The notes below the pieces were generated by a model, which saw only the letters and a list, made by a program, of their open reading frames with translations, was not told where the DNA came from and ran no database searches. The translations under genes were made by a program, and so were the position numbers. From assembly GCF_037963765.1 (NCBI RefSeq), contig NZ_CP150166.1, forward strand, positions 842,001 to 906,000: DNA of 64,000 nt, written 5' to 3'. Origin of the DNA: Sporosarcina sp. FSL W8-0480 (lineage in GTDB: Bacteria > Bacillota > Bacilli > Bacillales_A > Planococcaceae). Every line of letters begins with the position of its first letter. Position 1 is the first letter of the stretch. Shown here one piece after another: positions 25,548 through 34,415 of this stretch.

Positions 25548-26588
25548 TCACTCAACAAGTGGCCAACGTTCCACGACGCGATCCTTTCTACCCGTTGTCG
25601 TTTGTGCATGGATCATCGACTGGTAAACGGCTTCTTCAGTTGCTTCAATGACAGCTTTGAAAAGCTCATTCATAATAGGCGTGTCATCGCGCAAAACCGT
25701 ATAACTATTCGTTACGTCCTCACTCTTATGCGGAATGGTATAAGCATTTGAAAATGCAATGATGATGTCGCCGCTCCCGTTATGTACGGTTGATCCCGTC
25801 CGTGCAAGACCGATGGATGCACGTTTCGCAAGTCTTTTCAATTGCCTGTCGTTTACTGGTGCATCTGTCGCGACGATGATCATGATCGAGCCGTCAGGTT
25901 TTTCATGCTCCATTTCCTCTGGCGTCTTCAAGTCACTCCCAACATTTAAATGGTGCTTTGAATTCTTCGAAAGCCATTCATCAATGCGGCATTCTTCAGT
26001 TTTTCCGAAATTGGTCAATGTCAGCACGCCGACAGTATATAAATCCCCCCCTTCTCCTGTTAGGGTTCTTGAAGAGGAACCGATTCCGCCTTTCCTGCCA
26101 AAACAGATCATTCCTTTCCCGGCACCAACAGCTCCTTGCTCAAGGGGCCCGCCTTCTGCATTCCGTATAGCCTCAATGGCATGATGCGCTCGTACTCTTA
26201 ACTCACGCATTGAATTCAAATAGCTGTCATTGCATTCACCAACTACAATGTTCAAGGAACTTGTGGAGTCTCCGATTGCGTTGTTTTCCATAAGCATATG
26301 TTGTAACGCCCCTTCAAGCACAGCGCCCACGCTGAAAGTGTTTGTCAACATGATAGGGGATTCGATGACACCTAATTCCTCCACTTGAATAAGCCCAACT
26401 GATTTTCCAAAACCATTCAATACAAAGTTAGCTGCAGGCACCTTCTCTTCAAATAAATTACCACCATGTGGCAATATAGCAGTTACGCCTGTACAAGCCC
26501 TTTCCGGTCCGGCTTCATCATATAAGGTTACATGGCCAACTTTCACTCCCGGAACATCCGTTATGGCATTGAATTTACCTCGTTGCAT
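25548..26588 (-). CDS. P1/S58 family aminopeptidase (DmpA-like)
   Basis: A 346-residue N-terminal nucleophile hydrolase of the DmpA/BapA type that self-cleaves before a serine; GGIGSSSR at about 185-192 holds the likely cleavage site. Other conserved parts are TDVPGVKVGHVTL, NTFSVGAVLEG and IIVATDAPVNDRQLKRLAKRA. Substrates may be D-amino acid or beta-peptides. The ATG at 26588 has GGAGG 9 bp upstream; the ATG at 26597 touches that site and is rejected. It is divergent from the cadC operon. Confidence 0.9.
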   Translation of the reverse strand: MQRGKFNAITDVPGVKVGHVTLYDEAGPERACTGVTAILPHGGNLFEEKVPAANFVLNGFGKSVGLIQVEELGVIESPIMLTNTFSVGAVLEGALQHMLMENNAIGDSTSSLNIVVGECNDSYLNSMRELRVRAHHAIEAIRNAEGGPLEQGAVGAGKGMICFGRKGGIGSSSRTLTGEGGDLYTVGVLTLTNFGKTEECRIDEWLSKNSKHHLNVGSDLKTPEEMEHEKPDGSIMIIVATDAPVNDRQLKRLAKRASIGLARTGSTVHNGSGDIIIAFSNAYTIPHKSEDVTNSYTVLRDDTPIMNELFKAVIEATEEAVYQSMIHAQTTTGRKDRVVERWPLVE

Positions 26589-26688
26589 ACCGATCATCCT
26601 CCAATCTATAAAATTTATCTACATAAGTAGCATGATTTAAACTTCAATATAAGAAGTAATAACCCTTTATTTCAAGGTGAAAAAATTC

Positions 26689-26767
26689 ATTCAAATAACT
26701 GTTTGAATAACCTTGCATTCGGGGAATAAGGTGCATATACTGTACTTACAATCAAACGAATATTTGA
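26689..26767 (+). promoter_or_regulatory. cadC promoter flanked by two CadC operators
   Basis: Upstream operator ATTCAAA-N6-TTTGAAT (26689-26708) has perfect 7-bp arms. Promoter: TTGCAT (26713-26718), 17-bp spacer, TATACT (26736-26741). Downstream operator TCAAA-N6-TTTGA (26752-26767) is followed by ATGA, closely like the pI258 cad operator as I remember it. Together they predict metal-induced autoregulation. Confidence 0.78.
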
Positions 26768-26781
26768 ATGAGGTGGGTTCC

Positions 26782-27150
26782 GTGAAATTGAATGATACAT
26801 GTGAAATAGCAGTTGTCCATGAAGAAGTTGTGGAAAAGGTACAAAAAAGTTTACCGGATGTCAGTGGAATGGTACAAATATTCAAGGCGTTAGCGGATGA
26901 AACCCGATTGAAAATCGCTTTTGCGTTAACACTTGAAGAAGAAATGTGCGTTTGCGATGTGGCGGCTGTAATTGGCGCTTCAAATGCTACTGCATCACAT
27001 CATCTTCGCTATTTACGTGAACAAAGCTTAGCGAAATCAGAGCGTAAAGGGAAAATGGTTTACTACTCACTTTCGGATTCACATGTCATAGATCTTGTAA
27101 GAATCACCCATGAGCACGCAAATGAAGGGAAGGGAAATGAGCATGGCTGA
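26782..27150 (+). CDS. cadC: Cd/Pb/Zn-responsive ArsR-family repressor
   Basis: A 122-residue metalloregulator with winged helix. The metal ligands expected in CadC are visible: Cys7 in DTCEIA and Cys56/Cys58 in MCVCDVA (S. aureus CadC uses Cys7, 58, 60). The recognition helix is SNATASHHLRYLREQ. GTG at 26782 follows GAGGTGGG; the longer frame from 26713 would cross the promoter and second operator. It overlaps cadA by 8 bp. Confidence 0.92.
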   Translation: MKLNDTCEIAVVHEEVVEKVQKSLPDVSGMVQIFKALADETRLKIAFALTLEEEMCVCDVAAVIGASNATASHHLRYLREQSLAKSERKGKMVYYSLSDSHVIDLVRITHEHANEGKGNEHG

Positions 27151-29242
27151 AAAAACAGAGTACAGACTAGAGAATCTTTCATGCGCCAATTGTGCAATGA
27201 AATTTGAAAACAATGTAAAAAGCATCCCTTCAGTAACGGAAGCGACCGTAAACTTCGGAGCATCAAAATTAACTTTCTCGGGAGTTGCGACAGAAGAAGA
27301 ACTTCAAAACGCCGGAGCATTTGATGGCATTAAAGTTGTACCTTTAACAAAAAGGAAACCAGATCCAAAGACACCTTTTTTCAAAAGAAAAGAGAATGTC
27401 GTTACAATACTGTCCCTTATTTTTGTCATAGCGGGATTTTATTTCACACATCGGGATGTGCCAGATACGACAATTGCTACAGGACTTTTCGCAGCAGCTA
27501 TACTGGTCGGGGGATTTGGCATGTTCATTACGGGAGTAAAAAACCTTGTCAGATTTGACTTTGACATGAAAACGCTGATGACAATCGCGATCATTGGTGC
27601 TGCTATTATCGGAGAATGGCAAGAGGCGGCGGTCGTTGTCTTTTTATTCGCAGTAAGTGAAGCCCTTGAAGCGTATTCTATGAATAAAGCGCGACAATCG
27701 ATACGACTGTTAATGGATATAGCTCCACCCTCTGCAACTGTGCGACGTAATGGAACCGTGCAAGAACTTTCAACTGAAGAGATACGAATCGGTGACATCC
27801 TCCTCGTGAAACCGGGTCAAAAAATAGCGATGGACGGAATTGTATTAAGTGGTCAATCGACTGTCAACCAAGCACCAATCACAGGGGAATCGGTTCCGGT
27901 TTTAAAGAAGAAAGAAGATGAGGTTTTTGCAGGGACATTAAATGAAGAAGGCGCACTCGAAGTGACGGTGACGAAACTTGTCGGTGATACGACGATTGCT
28001 AAAATCATTCATCTTGTAGAAGATGCCCAAGCGGAAAAAGCACCTTCCCAGAAATTCGTCGATAAGTTTGCAAAGTACTATACACCGATCATCATCGTAA
28101 TTGCGATTTTAGTTGCTATCATTCCACCTCTTTTTGGCGGGGAATGGCATACATGGATTTACCAAGGGCTTGCTGTCCTTGTAGTTGGCTGTCCTTGTGC
28201 ACTCGTCGTCTCCACACCCGTCGCAATTGTAACGGCAATCGGCAATGCGGCTCGGCTTGGCGTCTTGATAAAAGGCGGTGTCCATCTTGAAGAGATGGGA
28301 CGCATCAATGCGGTTGCCTTCGATAAAACGGGAACGCTGACGAAAGGGTATCCGGAAGTGACAGATTTCATAGTGGATAAAGCAGCGAATGGCAATATAC
28401 TTGAAGCCGTTGCTGCCGTTGAATCTATGTCCCAACATCCATTGGCAAGAGCGGTTGTCACCTACGCGAATAGCAAAGGCATTCAAAAAGCGGAAATGGT
28501 AAACTTCCAATCAATCACTGGAAAAGGTGCGTACGGTGAAGTGGGTGGCTCCCTAATCCGTGTTGGTAGCCTGAATTGGGCTATGGAATTAACGGAAGTC
28601 CCAACCGATATGAAACAGCGTGCTGAAGCGTTGCAAAAGGAAGGGAAATCCGTAATGGCTGTCCTTATGGATAAGACGTTCCAAGCCCTAATAGCAGTTA
28701 CTGACCCTTTAAGGGACGAAAGTAAAGAAGTGCTTCGTAAATTGAAAGACATTGGCATCCGTCACACGGTGATGCTGACAGGAGACGATAGACGTACCGC
28801 TGAAGCGATTGCATCGGCTGCTGGGGTGACAGATGTACGTGCTAACTTGATGCCTGAGGACAAATTAACAGCTATAAAAGATTTAACGGATGAATACGGT
28901 CGCGTCGCTATGGTTGGGGATGGGATAAACGATGCACCGGCACTCGCGGCTTCATCAATTGGAATCGCGATGGGAGGAGCCGGAACGGATGCCGCCCTTG
29001 AAACTGCGGATATCGCATTAATGGCAGATGATTTAAGACAATTGCCATATACGATGAAATTAAGCCGAAAAACGTTGCAGATTATTAAAGAAAATATTAT
29101 GTTTGCATTAGGCTTAAAAATTGTAGCGCTGCTTTTGATCATCCCAGGATGGTTGACTCTATGGATTGCGATATTCGCGGATATGGGTGCGACATTATTA
29201 GTTGTACTGAACTCCTTGCGATTGATGCGGATTCATAGATAA
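27143..29242 (+). CDS. cadA: Cd2+/Zn2+/Pb2+-exporting P1B-type ATPase
   Basis: A 699-residue P-type ATPase pumping divalent soft metals out of the cytosol. One N-terminal HMA domain has CANC (about 14-17). Six to eight helices follow, with TGES actuator loop, the transport motif CPC (GCPCALVVSTP), phosphorylation site DKTGT, the SQHPLA histidine motif and [13 protein letters not shown] at 27143 is 7 bp after AAGGGAAGGGA; an in-frame ATG at 27137 is too close to that site. Coupled to cadC by overlap. Confidence 0.94.
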   Translation: MAEKTEYRLENLSCANCAMKFENNVKSIPSVTEATVNFGASKLTFSGVATEEELQNAGAFDGIKVVPLTKRKPDPKTPFFKRKENVVTILSLIFVIAGFYFTHRDVPDTTIATGLFAAAILVGGFGMFITGVKNLVRFDFDMKTLMTIAIIGAAIIGEWQEAAVVVFLFAVSEALEAYSMNKARQSIRLLMDIAPPSATVRRNGTVQELSTEEIRIGDILLVKPGQKIAMDGIVLSGQSTVNQAPITGESVPVLKKKEDEVFAGTLNEEGALEVTVTKLVGDTTIAKIIHLVEDAQAEKAPSQKFVDKFAKYYTPIIIVIAILVAIIPPLFGGEWHTWIYQGLAVLVVGCPCALVVSTPVAIVTAIGNAARLGVLIKGGVHLEEMGRINAVAFDKTGTLTKGYPEVTDFIVDKAANGNILEAVAAVESMSQHPLARAVVTYANSKGIQKAEMVNFQSITGKGAYGEVGGSLIRVGSLNWAMELTEVPTDMKQRAEALQKEGKSVMAVLMDKTFQALIAVTDPLRDESKEVLRKLKDIGIRHTVMLTGDDRRTAEAIASAAGVTDVRANLMPEDKLTAIKDLTDEYGRVAMVGDGINDAPALAASSIGIAMGGAGTDAALETADIALMADDLRQLPYTMKLSRKTLQIIKENIMFALGLKIVALLLIIPGWLTLWIAIFADMGATLLVVLNSLRLMRIHR

Positions 29243-29270
29243 TAACGCAGCCCGAACGGGGGATTTAATA

Positions 29271-30374
29271 ATGAAATTACGTGAATGGACGATGGAAGAA
29301 CAGGAACAACTTATCCATTTTTTAACCAATAACACATGGCCTTTCCATGGGAACGCACATCCAGAACGCGAACTGATTGAGAAGACGATCGAAGAAGGCG
29401 GTTATGAATCGGATGAAGTGAAGACATTTTGGGTGGAAAACGAAGAAGGAGACATTGTAGGAATCGTTAAGATCTACGATTTGCAGGATGAAATACCACT
29501 TTTCGATTTACGGATTGCAGATCGTTATAGAGGTTTCGGATACGGTCCAAAAGCTCTTAGACTCATTACTGAATTCGTATTCGGATTGCCAGAGAAGAAA
29601 ATCCGTCTGGAAGGTCATACAAGGCAAGACAATTTGGCGATGCGGAAAACATTTGAACGGGCCGGCTTTGTTAAAGAAGCCCATTTACGGAAGGCCTGGT
29701 TCTCTCCAAAAGAAAAATCCTATTATGATGCTGTGACATACGGTATGACTCGTGAGGACTTTTTAGCAGGAACAACAACACCGGTCATGTGGGAAGATGA
29801 GAAACAGCCCAAAAAGACGAAACGTAACCCTAATTTTCCGAGCGAATTTGAATCCGAACGCCTACTGATTCGCATGCCTGAAGTGGAAGATGCGCTTGAC
29901 GTGTGGAATGCCTTACGAAATTCACGTGTTGCATTGAAACAATGGATGCCTTTTGCACAGCAAGAACCCGAACTTCATGTGACTGAAGAAAACCTACGCC
30001 AGGCAATTGCCGATTTCATAACAAGAAAAGATTTACGCCTACACATCTTCTTAAAAGAGACTGGAGAATTTGTTGGATCTACAGGCCTTCACCGAATCGA
30101 TTGGTCGATTCCAAAATTTGAAATCGGATATTGGCTCGATACAAAATTCGAAGGTGCCGGGCTTATGACTGAAACGGTAGAAAGATTGACCCGCTTTGCA
30201 TTCGAAGAATTAGGCGCAAGACGTGTAGAAATCCGATGTGATGAGGAGAATGTAAGAAGTCGATCAGTCGCGGTTCGCACTGGATATGAACTGGAAGGAA
30301 TTCTAAAATCCGAATCCCTATCCGCCGACGGCAAACAACTACGCAACACATGCATATATGCCAAAGTGCAATAA
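29271..30374 (+). CDS. Double GNAT acetyltransferase (tandem fusion)
   Basis: A 367-residue protein with two complete GNAT folds. The first (about 1-160) has the acetyl-CoA loop RYRGFGYGPKALRL and LAMRKTFERAGF; the second (about 187-367) is RimJ/RimL-like with ESERLLIRMPEVEDA, GYWLDTKFEGAGLMTE and VRSRSVAVRTGYELEG. A K/P-rich linker (KQPKKTKRNPNFPSEF) joins them. Single-domain relatives are about 180 residues. Substrate unknown. ATG at 29271 follows a GGGGGAT site, 28 bp after cadA, so read-through from the metal operon is possible. Confidence 0.85.
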   Translation: MKLREWTMEEQEQLIHFLTNNTWPFHGNAHPERELIEKTIEEGGYESDEVKTFWVENEEGDIVGIVKIYDLQDEIPLFDLRIADRYRGFGYGPKALRLITEFVFGLPEKKIRLEGHTRQDNLAMRKTFERAGFVKEAHLRKAWFSPKEKSYYDAVTYGMTREDFLAGTTTPVMWEDEKQPKKTKRNPNFPSEFESERLLIRMPEVEDALDVWNALRNSRVALKQWMPFAQQEPELHVTEENLRQAIADFITRKDLRLHIFLKETGEFVGSTGLHRIDWSIPKFEIGYWLDTKFEGAGLMTETVERLTRFAFEELGARRVEIRCDEENVRSRSVAVRTGYELEGILKSESLSADGKQLRNTCIYAKVQ

Positions 30375-30418
30375 TGGTATTAGTCTTTTTACACATTAAA
30401 ATGTAGTAAGTGGCTCCA

Positions 30419-30626
30419 GTTGCTTGAAGTTAAAGGCGGCGACTCCTGCGAAAGCCGTAACGAAGAACGGCTTTTGCGAGTAAAAGCGTAGCGTTACGAG
30501 CAGGGGTTAGTTAGCGGATGCCTTAATTTCTGCAAAAACCGCAGAAATACGGCAAATCGAACTCTTCGTGGTTCGATTGGCTGAAGCCATGCCCGCGGAA
30601 AGCGTCCGCCTGAAACGGAAAGCAAC
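30419..30626. repeat. Interspersed palindromic element, copy 2 (expanded)
   Basis: A 208-bp relative of the 16571 element: it begins GTTGCTTGAAG, continues AAAGGCGGCGACTCCTGCG, and ends GAAAGCGTCCGCCTGAAACGG with AAGCAAC. The middle is replaced by two other hairpins (AAGCCGT/ACGGCTT and GCGTAGCG region; GAACTCTTCGTGGTTC). The terminal pair is GTTGCTT/AAGCAAC instead of GTTGATT/AATCAAC, so pairing is kept. Confidence 0.82.
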
Positions 30627-30640
30627 GGTCTATAATTAAG

Positions 30641-30670
30641 AAAAGGGTGCCAAAATGGCACCCTTTCTTT
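30641..30670 (-). terminator. Terminator of the small lmo0937-like gene
   Basis: AAAGGGTGCC pairs with GGCACCCTTT around AAAAT; the minus-strand exit is TTTTCTTAATT. Confidence 0.75.
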
Positions 30671-30824
30671 AAACTGACCGTCGACCGGTTAACAATTGGA
30701 CAACGAAGATAATTCCGGCAATGACCAAAAGAAGATGAATCAGTCCGCCACCTATTTTCATTACAAACCCAAGTAACCAAAAAGCAACCAATGCCACAAT
30801 AATAAACCAAAGTACTTTACCCAT
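30669..30824 (-). CDS. Small membrane protein, lmo0937 family
   Basis: A 51-residue protein with two hydrophobic helices (WFIIVALVAFWLLGFVM and LIHLLLVIAGIIFVVQLL) separated by KIGGG, the pattern of the lmo0937/DUF5670 family. ATG at 30824 is preceded by AAAGGAGTG at 6 bp. The function is unknown; such genes are often stress-induced. It is divergent from mntR. Confidence 0.85.
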   Translation of the reverse strand: MGKVLWFIIVALVAFWLLGFVMKIGGGLIHLLLVIAGIIFVVQLLTGRRSV

Positions 30825-30958
30825 ATAATTCACTCCTTTGAAGTGGTATAGTGAATTTACCCATTCGTTGGAAAATGTAAACAGTCTGATGTTACACTCA
30901 GGACTAAGAAGGTTCAGCAACCCAATTAAGGGGAAAGTACATACTGGAGGTGGAACTT

Positions 30959-31369
30959 TTGGCAACACCAAGTATGGAGGATTATATTGAACAGATTTAT
31001 TTGCAGCTTGAAGCAAAAGGAGAAGCGCGGGTTTCCGACGTTGCGGAAGCACTGTCCGTACTCCCTTCATCCGTCACTAAAATGGCTCAGCGGCTCCATC
31101 GCGAGGACTATGTAATCTATGAACGATACAGAGGCCTTGAACTAACTGAAAAGGGTCTGAAGTTCGGTAAGAAACTTGTACGAAGACATGACCTCCTTGA
31201 ACAATTTCTAAGAATAATCGGTGTGGAAGAGCATAATATTTACGATGATGTAGAAGGCATTGAGCATCATTTGAGTTGGAATGCAATGGATCGCATAACA
31301 GACCTTGTAGAAGCGATGAAAGATGATCCGGAATTTGTACAGAAATTAAAAGAGCGACAAGATACTTGA
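30959..31369 (+). CDS. mntR: Manganese-dependent repressor MntR
   Basis: A 136-residue DtxR-family regulator of Mn uptake. With TTG 30959 as start, the metal ligands known from B. subtilis MntR fall at the same numbers: Asp8, Glu11, His77, Glu99, Glu102, His103 ([33 protein letters not shown]). GGAGG ends 8 bp upstream, and the longer frame from a GTG at 30950 overlaps it. With Mn2+ bound it represses importers and may activate efflux genes; none of those are in this window. Confidence 0.96.
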   Translation: MATPSMEDYIEQIYLQLEAKGEARVSDVAEALSVLPSSVTKMAQRLHREDYVIYERYRGLELTEKGLKFGKKLVRRHDLLEQFLRIIGVEEHNIYDDVEGIEHHLSWNAMDRITDLVEAMKDDPEFVQKLKERQDT

Positions 31370-31389
31370 CGGAAGAGGTAGATGAACAA

Positions 31390-32247
31390 ATGACAGAACT
31401 AAAACCGGGTTTTCTGGCCCAGTTGATCGTAAAAGGACAAGAAGGCTCCAGATTGATATTGGATGGGGGAGAACATGACATTCTTGTCAATGCTTCCGAA
31501 TTCGATGAAATTCCGGAAATCGGTAAAGAAATAGAAGTTTTCCTTTATATGAATAGACGGGGTGAATTGGCTGCCACAGCACATAAGCCGAGTATGACAA
31601 TTGGCACGTTTGGCTGGGGTCGTGTCATTCGGATTGATGAAAGAGAAGGAGCCTATGTGGACATCGGCTCCTCATTTGAAGTGCTTGTGAACAAAGCGGA
31701 TCTCCCAAGAGTAAAAGCATTATGGCCAAAAACGGATGATGAGCTGTTCATGACGTTGCGGACAGATTTAGGTGGCAATATTTTTGCTCGACTTGCGACT
31801 GAGGAGCGGGTACTTGAATTGATAGAAGATGCACCGAAAGATTTATTCAACAAAAATTTGAAGGCAAGGGCATACAGGTTATTGCCGGTTGGTTCGTTCT
31901 TTTTGAGTATTCCGGAAAACTACAGAATTTTTGTCCATAATTCCGAAAGGGTGCAAGAACCACGCCTTGGAGAGGAAGTGGACATTCGGATTATCGATGT
32001 ACGTGATGACGGTACATTGAACGGATCATTATTGCCGCGAAAAGAAGAACGCCTTGGTGATGATGCGGAGACGGTGTATCAGTATCTTACTGAAGTTGGA
32101 GGGAAAATGCCTTTTTCGGATAAGTCCACTCCTGAAGAAATCAGTGAAATGTTCGGCATGAGCAAAGCGTCGTTCAAACGTGCCCTTGGTAAATTGATGA
32201 AAGAAGGCAAGATTACTCAAAGCGACGGCTGGACTACTGTTAAATAA
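31390..32247 (+). CDS. cvfB: S1-domain RNA-binding protein CvfB
   Basis: A 285-residue protein with three S1-like modules and a C-terminal winged helix (EISEMFGMSKASFKRALGKLMKEGKI), the layout of staphylococcal CvfB and B. subtilis YitL. Staphylococcal CvfB affects virulence gene expression. The centre shows GRVIRIDEREGAYVDIGSSFEVLV. ATG at 31390 comes 21 bp after mntR; an in-frame TTG at 31366 overlaps mntR. Probably co-transcribed with mntR. Confidence 0.9.
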   Translation: MTELKPGFLAQLIVKGQEGSRLILDGGEHDILVNASEFDEIPEIGKEIEVFLYMNRRGELAATAHKPSMTIGTFGWGRVIRIDEREGAYVDIGSSFEVLVNKADLPRVKALWPKTDDELFMTLRTDLGGNIFARLATEERVLELIEDAPKDLFNKNLKARAYRLLPVGSFFLSIPENYRIFVHNSERVQEPRLGEEVDIRIIDVRDDGTLNGSLLPRKEERLGDDAETVYQYLTEVGGKMPFSDKSTPEEISEMFGMSKASFKRALGKLMKEGKITQSDGWTTVK

Positions 32248-32324
32248 AGCTTTCAAAAGGCTTGCATAGGGAACTTTTCCAGATTCCATGACGTACTACT
32301 TCATAAGATAAGGAGGGGTATATT

Positions 32325-33212
32325 ATGAAGAAATTATTGATGGCAATGTGTGCGTTATTGCTTATTGTAGGTGGTTTGTGGCCGACATCCGCAAAAGCCG
32401 ATACAGCTATCGATGAAAAGTTGGGAATACCAATAGTAGTATTGGGCGCTAATCTGACAGATGCAGAAAAGGAAAGTGTGAAAGACAGCCTGAAAGTAGA
32501 AAAAGACGCTGAAGTCGAAGTGATAACAGTCGACGGAAACGACCTTGTGAAGTATATAAAAGATGGCAATAGCCAGGCAAGAATGTACTCATCTGCTAAA
32601 ATTACACGATTGGACAAAGGGAAAGGCCTTGTTATCGAAATTGTGACTCCAGACAATATTACACAGGTGACGAACAGTATGTATGCAACCGCCATGCTGA
32701 CGGCTGGTATTGAAGACGCAGTTGTGCAAGTAGCGGCACCAAAACCTGTCACGGGCCATTCAGCATTAGTGGGCATCTACAAAGCCTATGAAGTCTCCGG
32801 TGAAACGCTTGATACAGAACGGACGGATGTGGCGAATGACGAATTGAGCCTGGCGACTAAGTTCGCAAAAGACTCCGGTATCGATGAAGATAAAGTGGCT
32901 GAGTTATTGACCGAAATCAAGAAGGCGATTGCGGATAATAAACCTAATACGAAAGAGGAAGTCGAGAAAATAGTTAACGAGCAACTGGCAAAAATGAATA
33001 TCAATTTGAGCGAAGCAGATCGTCAAATGTTAATTGAGCTGATGGATCGAATTCGCGGCTTGAATATCGATTTTGGTAAGTTGTCTGATCAATTATCCGA
33101 AATGGCTACTACGATTAAAGAGAAGTTCGGAGAAATTGACCCAGGGTTTTGGGAGAAAGTGAAGCAATTCTTCGCGAATTTAGTTGACTCCATCAAGGCG
33201 TGGTTCAAGTAA
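32325..33212 (+). CDS. Secreted DUF1002 protein (YpuA-like)
   Basis: A 295-residue exported protein: signal peptide of about 25 residues (KKLLMAMCALLLIVGGLWP, cleavage near AKA-D), then a DUF1002 domain with KYIKDGNSQARMYSSAKI and VAAPKPVTGHSALVGIYKAYE, and a helical C-terminal third. B. subtilis YpuA is the counterpart, with no known biochemical function. ATG at 32325 follows AAGGAGGGGTATATT. Confidence 0.88.
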   Translation: MKKLLMAMCALLLIVGGLWPTSAKADTAIDEKLGIPIVVLGANLTDAEKESVKDSLKVEKDAEVEVITVDGNDLVKYIKDGNSQARMYSSAKITRLDKGKGLVIEIVTPDNITQVTNSMYATAMLTAGIEDAVVQVAAPKPVTGHSALVGIYKAYEVSGETLDTERTDVANDELSLATKFAKDSGIDEDKVAELLTEIKKAIADNKPNTKEEVEKIVNEQLAKMNINLSEADRQMLIELMDRIRGLNIDFGKLSDQLSEMATTIKEKFGEIDPGFWEKVKQFFANLVDSIKAWFK

Positions 33213-33257
33213 GAATGACCTGAAATGTGGTAATATACAGCCAAAGGAGAGGATTTC

Positions 33258-33539
33258 ATGGACTTTGAATTTGTAGAGCTTGGGGGAGACGCATTCGCGT
33301 TTCAACATAAAGCAGATGGAAAGATGTTAGCTGAAATAACATGGACGCGTCTTGCAGATGTCATGGTAATGGATCATACGTATGTATCCGAAAGCCTACG
33401 TGGACAAGGTGTAGCAAAGAAATTACTCGATCGTGCAGCAGATTTTGCACGTGAAAAAGGATATAAGATGGAAGCTGTCTGCTCATATGTTGTCACTGCA
33501 TTTGAGCGGTATAAAGAATATGATGACGTGAAAGCTTGA
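33258..33539 (+). CDS. Small GNAT-like acetyltransferase (YjdJ/COG2388 family)
   Basis: A 93-residue minimal GNAT domain with the acetyl-CoA loop ESLRGQGVAKKLLDRAADFARE and the conserved MEAVCSYV strand. The COG2388 family lacks the N-terminal helices of full GNATs. Substrate unknown. ATG at 33258 follows AAAGGAGAGGATTTC. Confidence 0.9.
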   Translation: MDFEFVELGGDAFAFQHKADGKMLAEITWTRLADVMVMDHTYVSESLRGQGVAKKLLDRAADFAREKGYKMEAVCSYVVTAFERYKEYDDVKA

Positions 33540-33566
33540 CGGAGCTTGATGATGTCAAAATTTAAA

Positions 33567-33597
33567 AAGGCAATCCCGTTGTTGGCGGGATTGCCTT
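33567..33597. terminator. Hairpin between the YjdJ-like gene and the 35-residue gene
   Basis: AAGGCAATCCCG pairs perfectly with CGGGATTGCCTT. The better T-run is on the minus strand, so it mainly ends the small minus-strand gene. Confidence 0.8.
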
Positions 33598-33618
33598 AAA
33601 TATTTTATCAAGTTCAAA

Positions 33619-33726
33619 TTACAGCCCCCAAGCCAAAGTTACAAAATAGACAATTCCAGTCAATACAGATGCACCTGCGACGGTATAAAGCATGTCTGTC
33701 GAGGTGAACATTATTTTTTTCCCCAT
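33619..33726 (-). CDS. 35-residue single-helix membrane protein
   Basis: A short reading frame encodes MGKKIMFTSTDMLYTVAGAS followed by VLTGIVYFVTLAWGL. One membrane helix spans about residues 13-33, with a basic N-terminus (MGKK). AAAGGAG lies 10 bp before the ATG, and a hairpin with a T-run follows the stop, so it has the full signals of a gene. I do not recognise the family. It could be a small stress or regulatory membrane peptide. Confidence 0.65.
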   Translation of the reverse strand: MGKKIMFTSTDMLYTVAGASVLTGIVYFVTLAWGL

Positions 33727-33897
33727 ATTTCATGCTCTCCTTTCGCTACAAAGTTGTAATGTTATTAAAATTAGATTACCCTTTCTGTAATAATATGAAA
33801 CTTCGAAAATAAGATTTATAAAATTTAACGAAACTATTGGTTTTTTTCTTCGTATACTTGTTATGATAGAAAAAATAGAAAGAGAGAGGTGCTTTTC

Positions 33898-34371
33898 TTG
33901 AAACGTACAGCAGAAAAAGTTTTGTCTATCATTGCAGTCATCTTGACGGCGATTGGGACAATTACGGGATTCCTTGTTATGGCAGTATTTAATCTCCTTA
34001 AAAATGACCCGACCTTTAAACAGGAAATTGAAATGGATTTATTAGCAGACCCTGCTTTGACTCCAGCAGATGTAGATATGGTATTATCCCTTTTGAATTC
34101 CGCAGGCGGATTCCTTTGGGTATTGATTATCTTTATGATCATCAGTATTGTCTTGAATATCATTGGTATCGTGAATATTTGGAAAGACAAAAATGCTAAA
34201 CTTGCAGGAATCATGTTCATAATCGCGGGGTTATTGGGAGGAATCCTTTCATTACCTTCAATTCTTCTTTATATCGCTGCGATTCTATGCTTTACAAAAA
34301 AACCGCCATTGCAAGATAATCTGCAATTTGAAGATCAATCATATAATAGTGATGGAATGAGACCGTTGTAA
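33898..34371 (+). CDS. DUF4064-like membrane protein
   Basis: A 157-residue protein with about four helices: one at 10-32, a soluble loop with TFKQEIEMDLLADPALTPADVD, then three at about 70-140. It resembles the DUF4064 family of Gram-positive membrane proteins, with no known role. TTG at 33898 is preceded by GAGAGAGG at 8 bp; a GTG at 33889 overlaps that site. A bidirectional terminator follows. Confidence 0.78.
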   Translation: MKRTAEKVLSIIAVILTAIGTITGFLVMAVFNLLKNDPTFKQEIEMDLLADPALTPADVDMVLSLLNSAGGFLWVLIIFMIISIVLNIIGIVNIWKDKNAKLAGIMFIIAGLLGGILSLPSILLYIAAILCFTKKPPLQDNLQFEDQSYNSDGMRPL

Positions 34372-34376
34372 TAAAG

Positions 34377-34414
34377 AAAGACGCTTTCCCTTTTTGTAGG
34401 GAACAGCGTCTTTT
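34377..34414. terminator. Bidirectional terminator
   Basis: AAGACGCT pairs with AGCGTCTT, with an inner TTCCCT/AGGGAA stem; T-rich on both exits, for convergent genes. Confidence 0.88.
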
Positions 34415-34415
34415 C

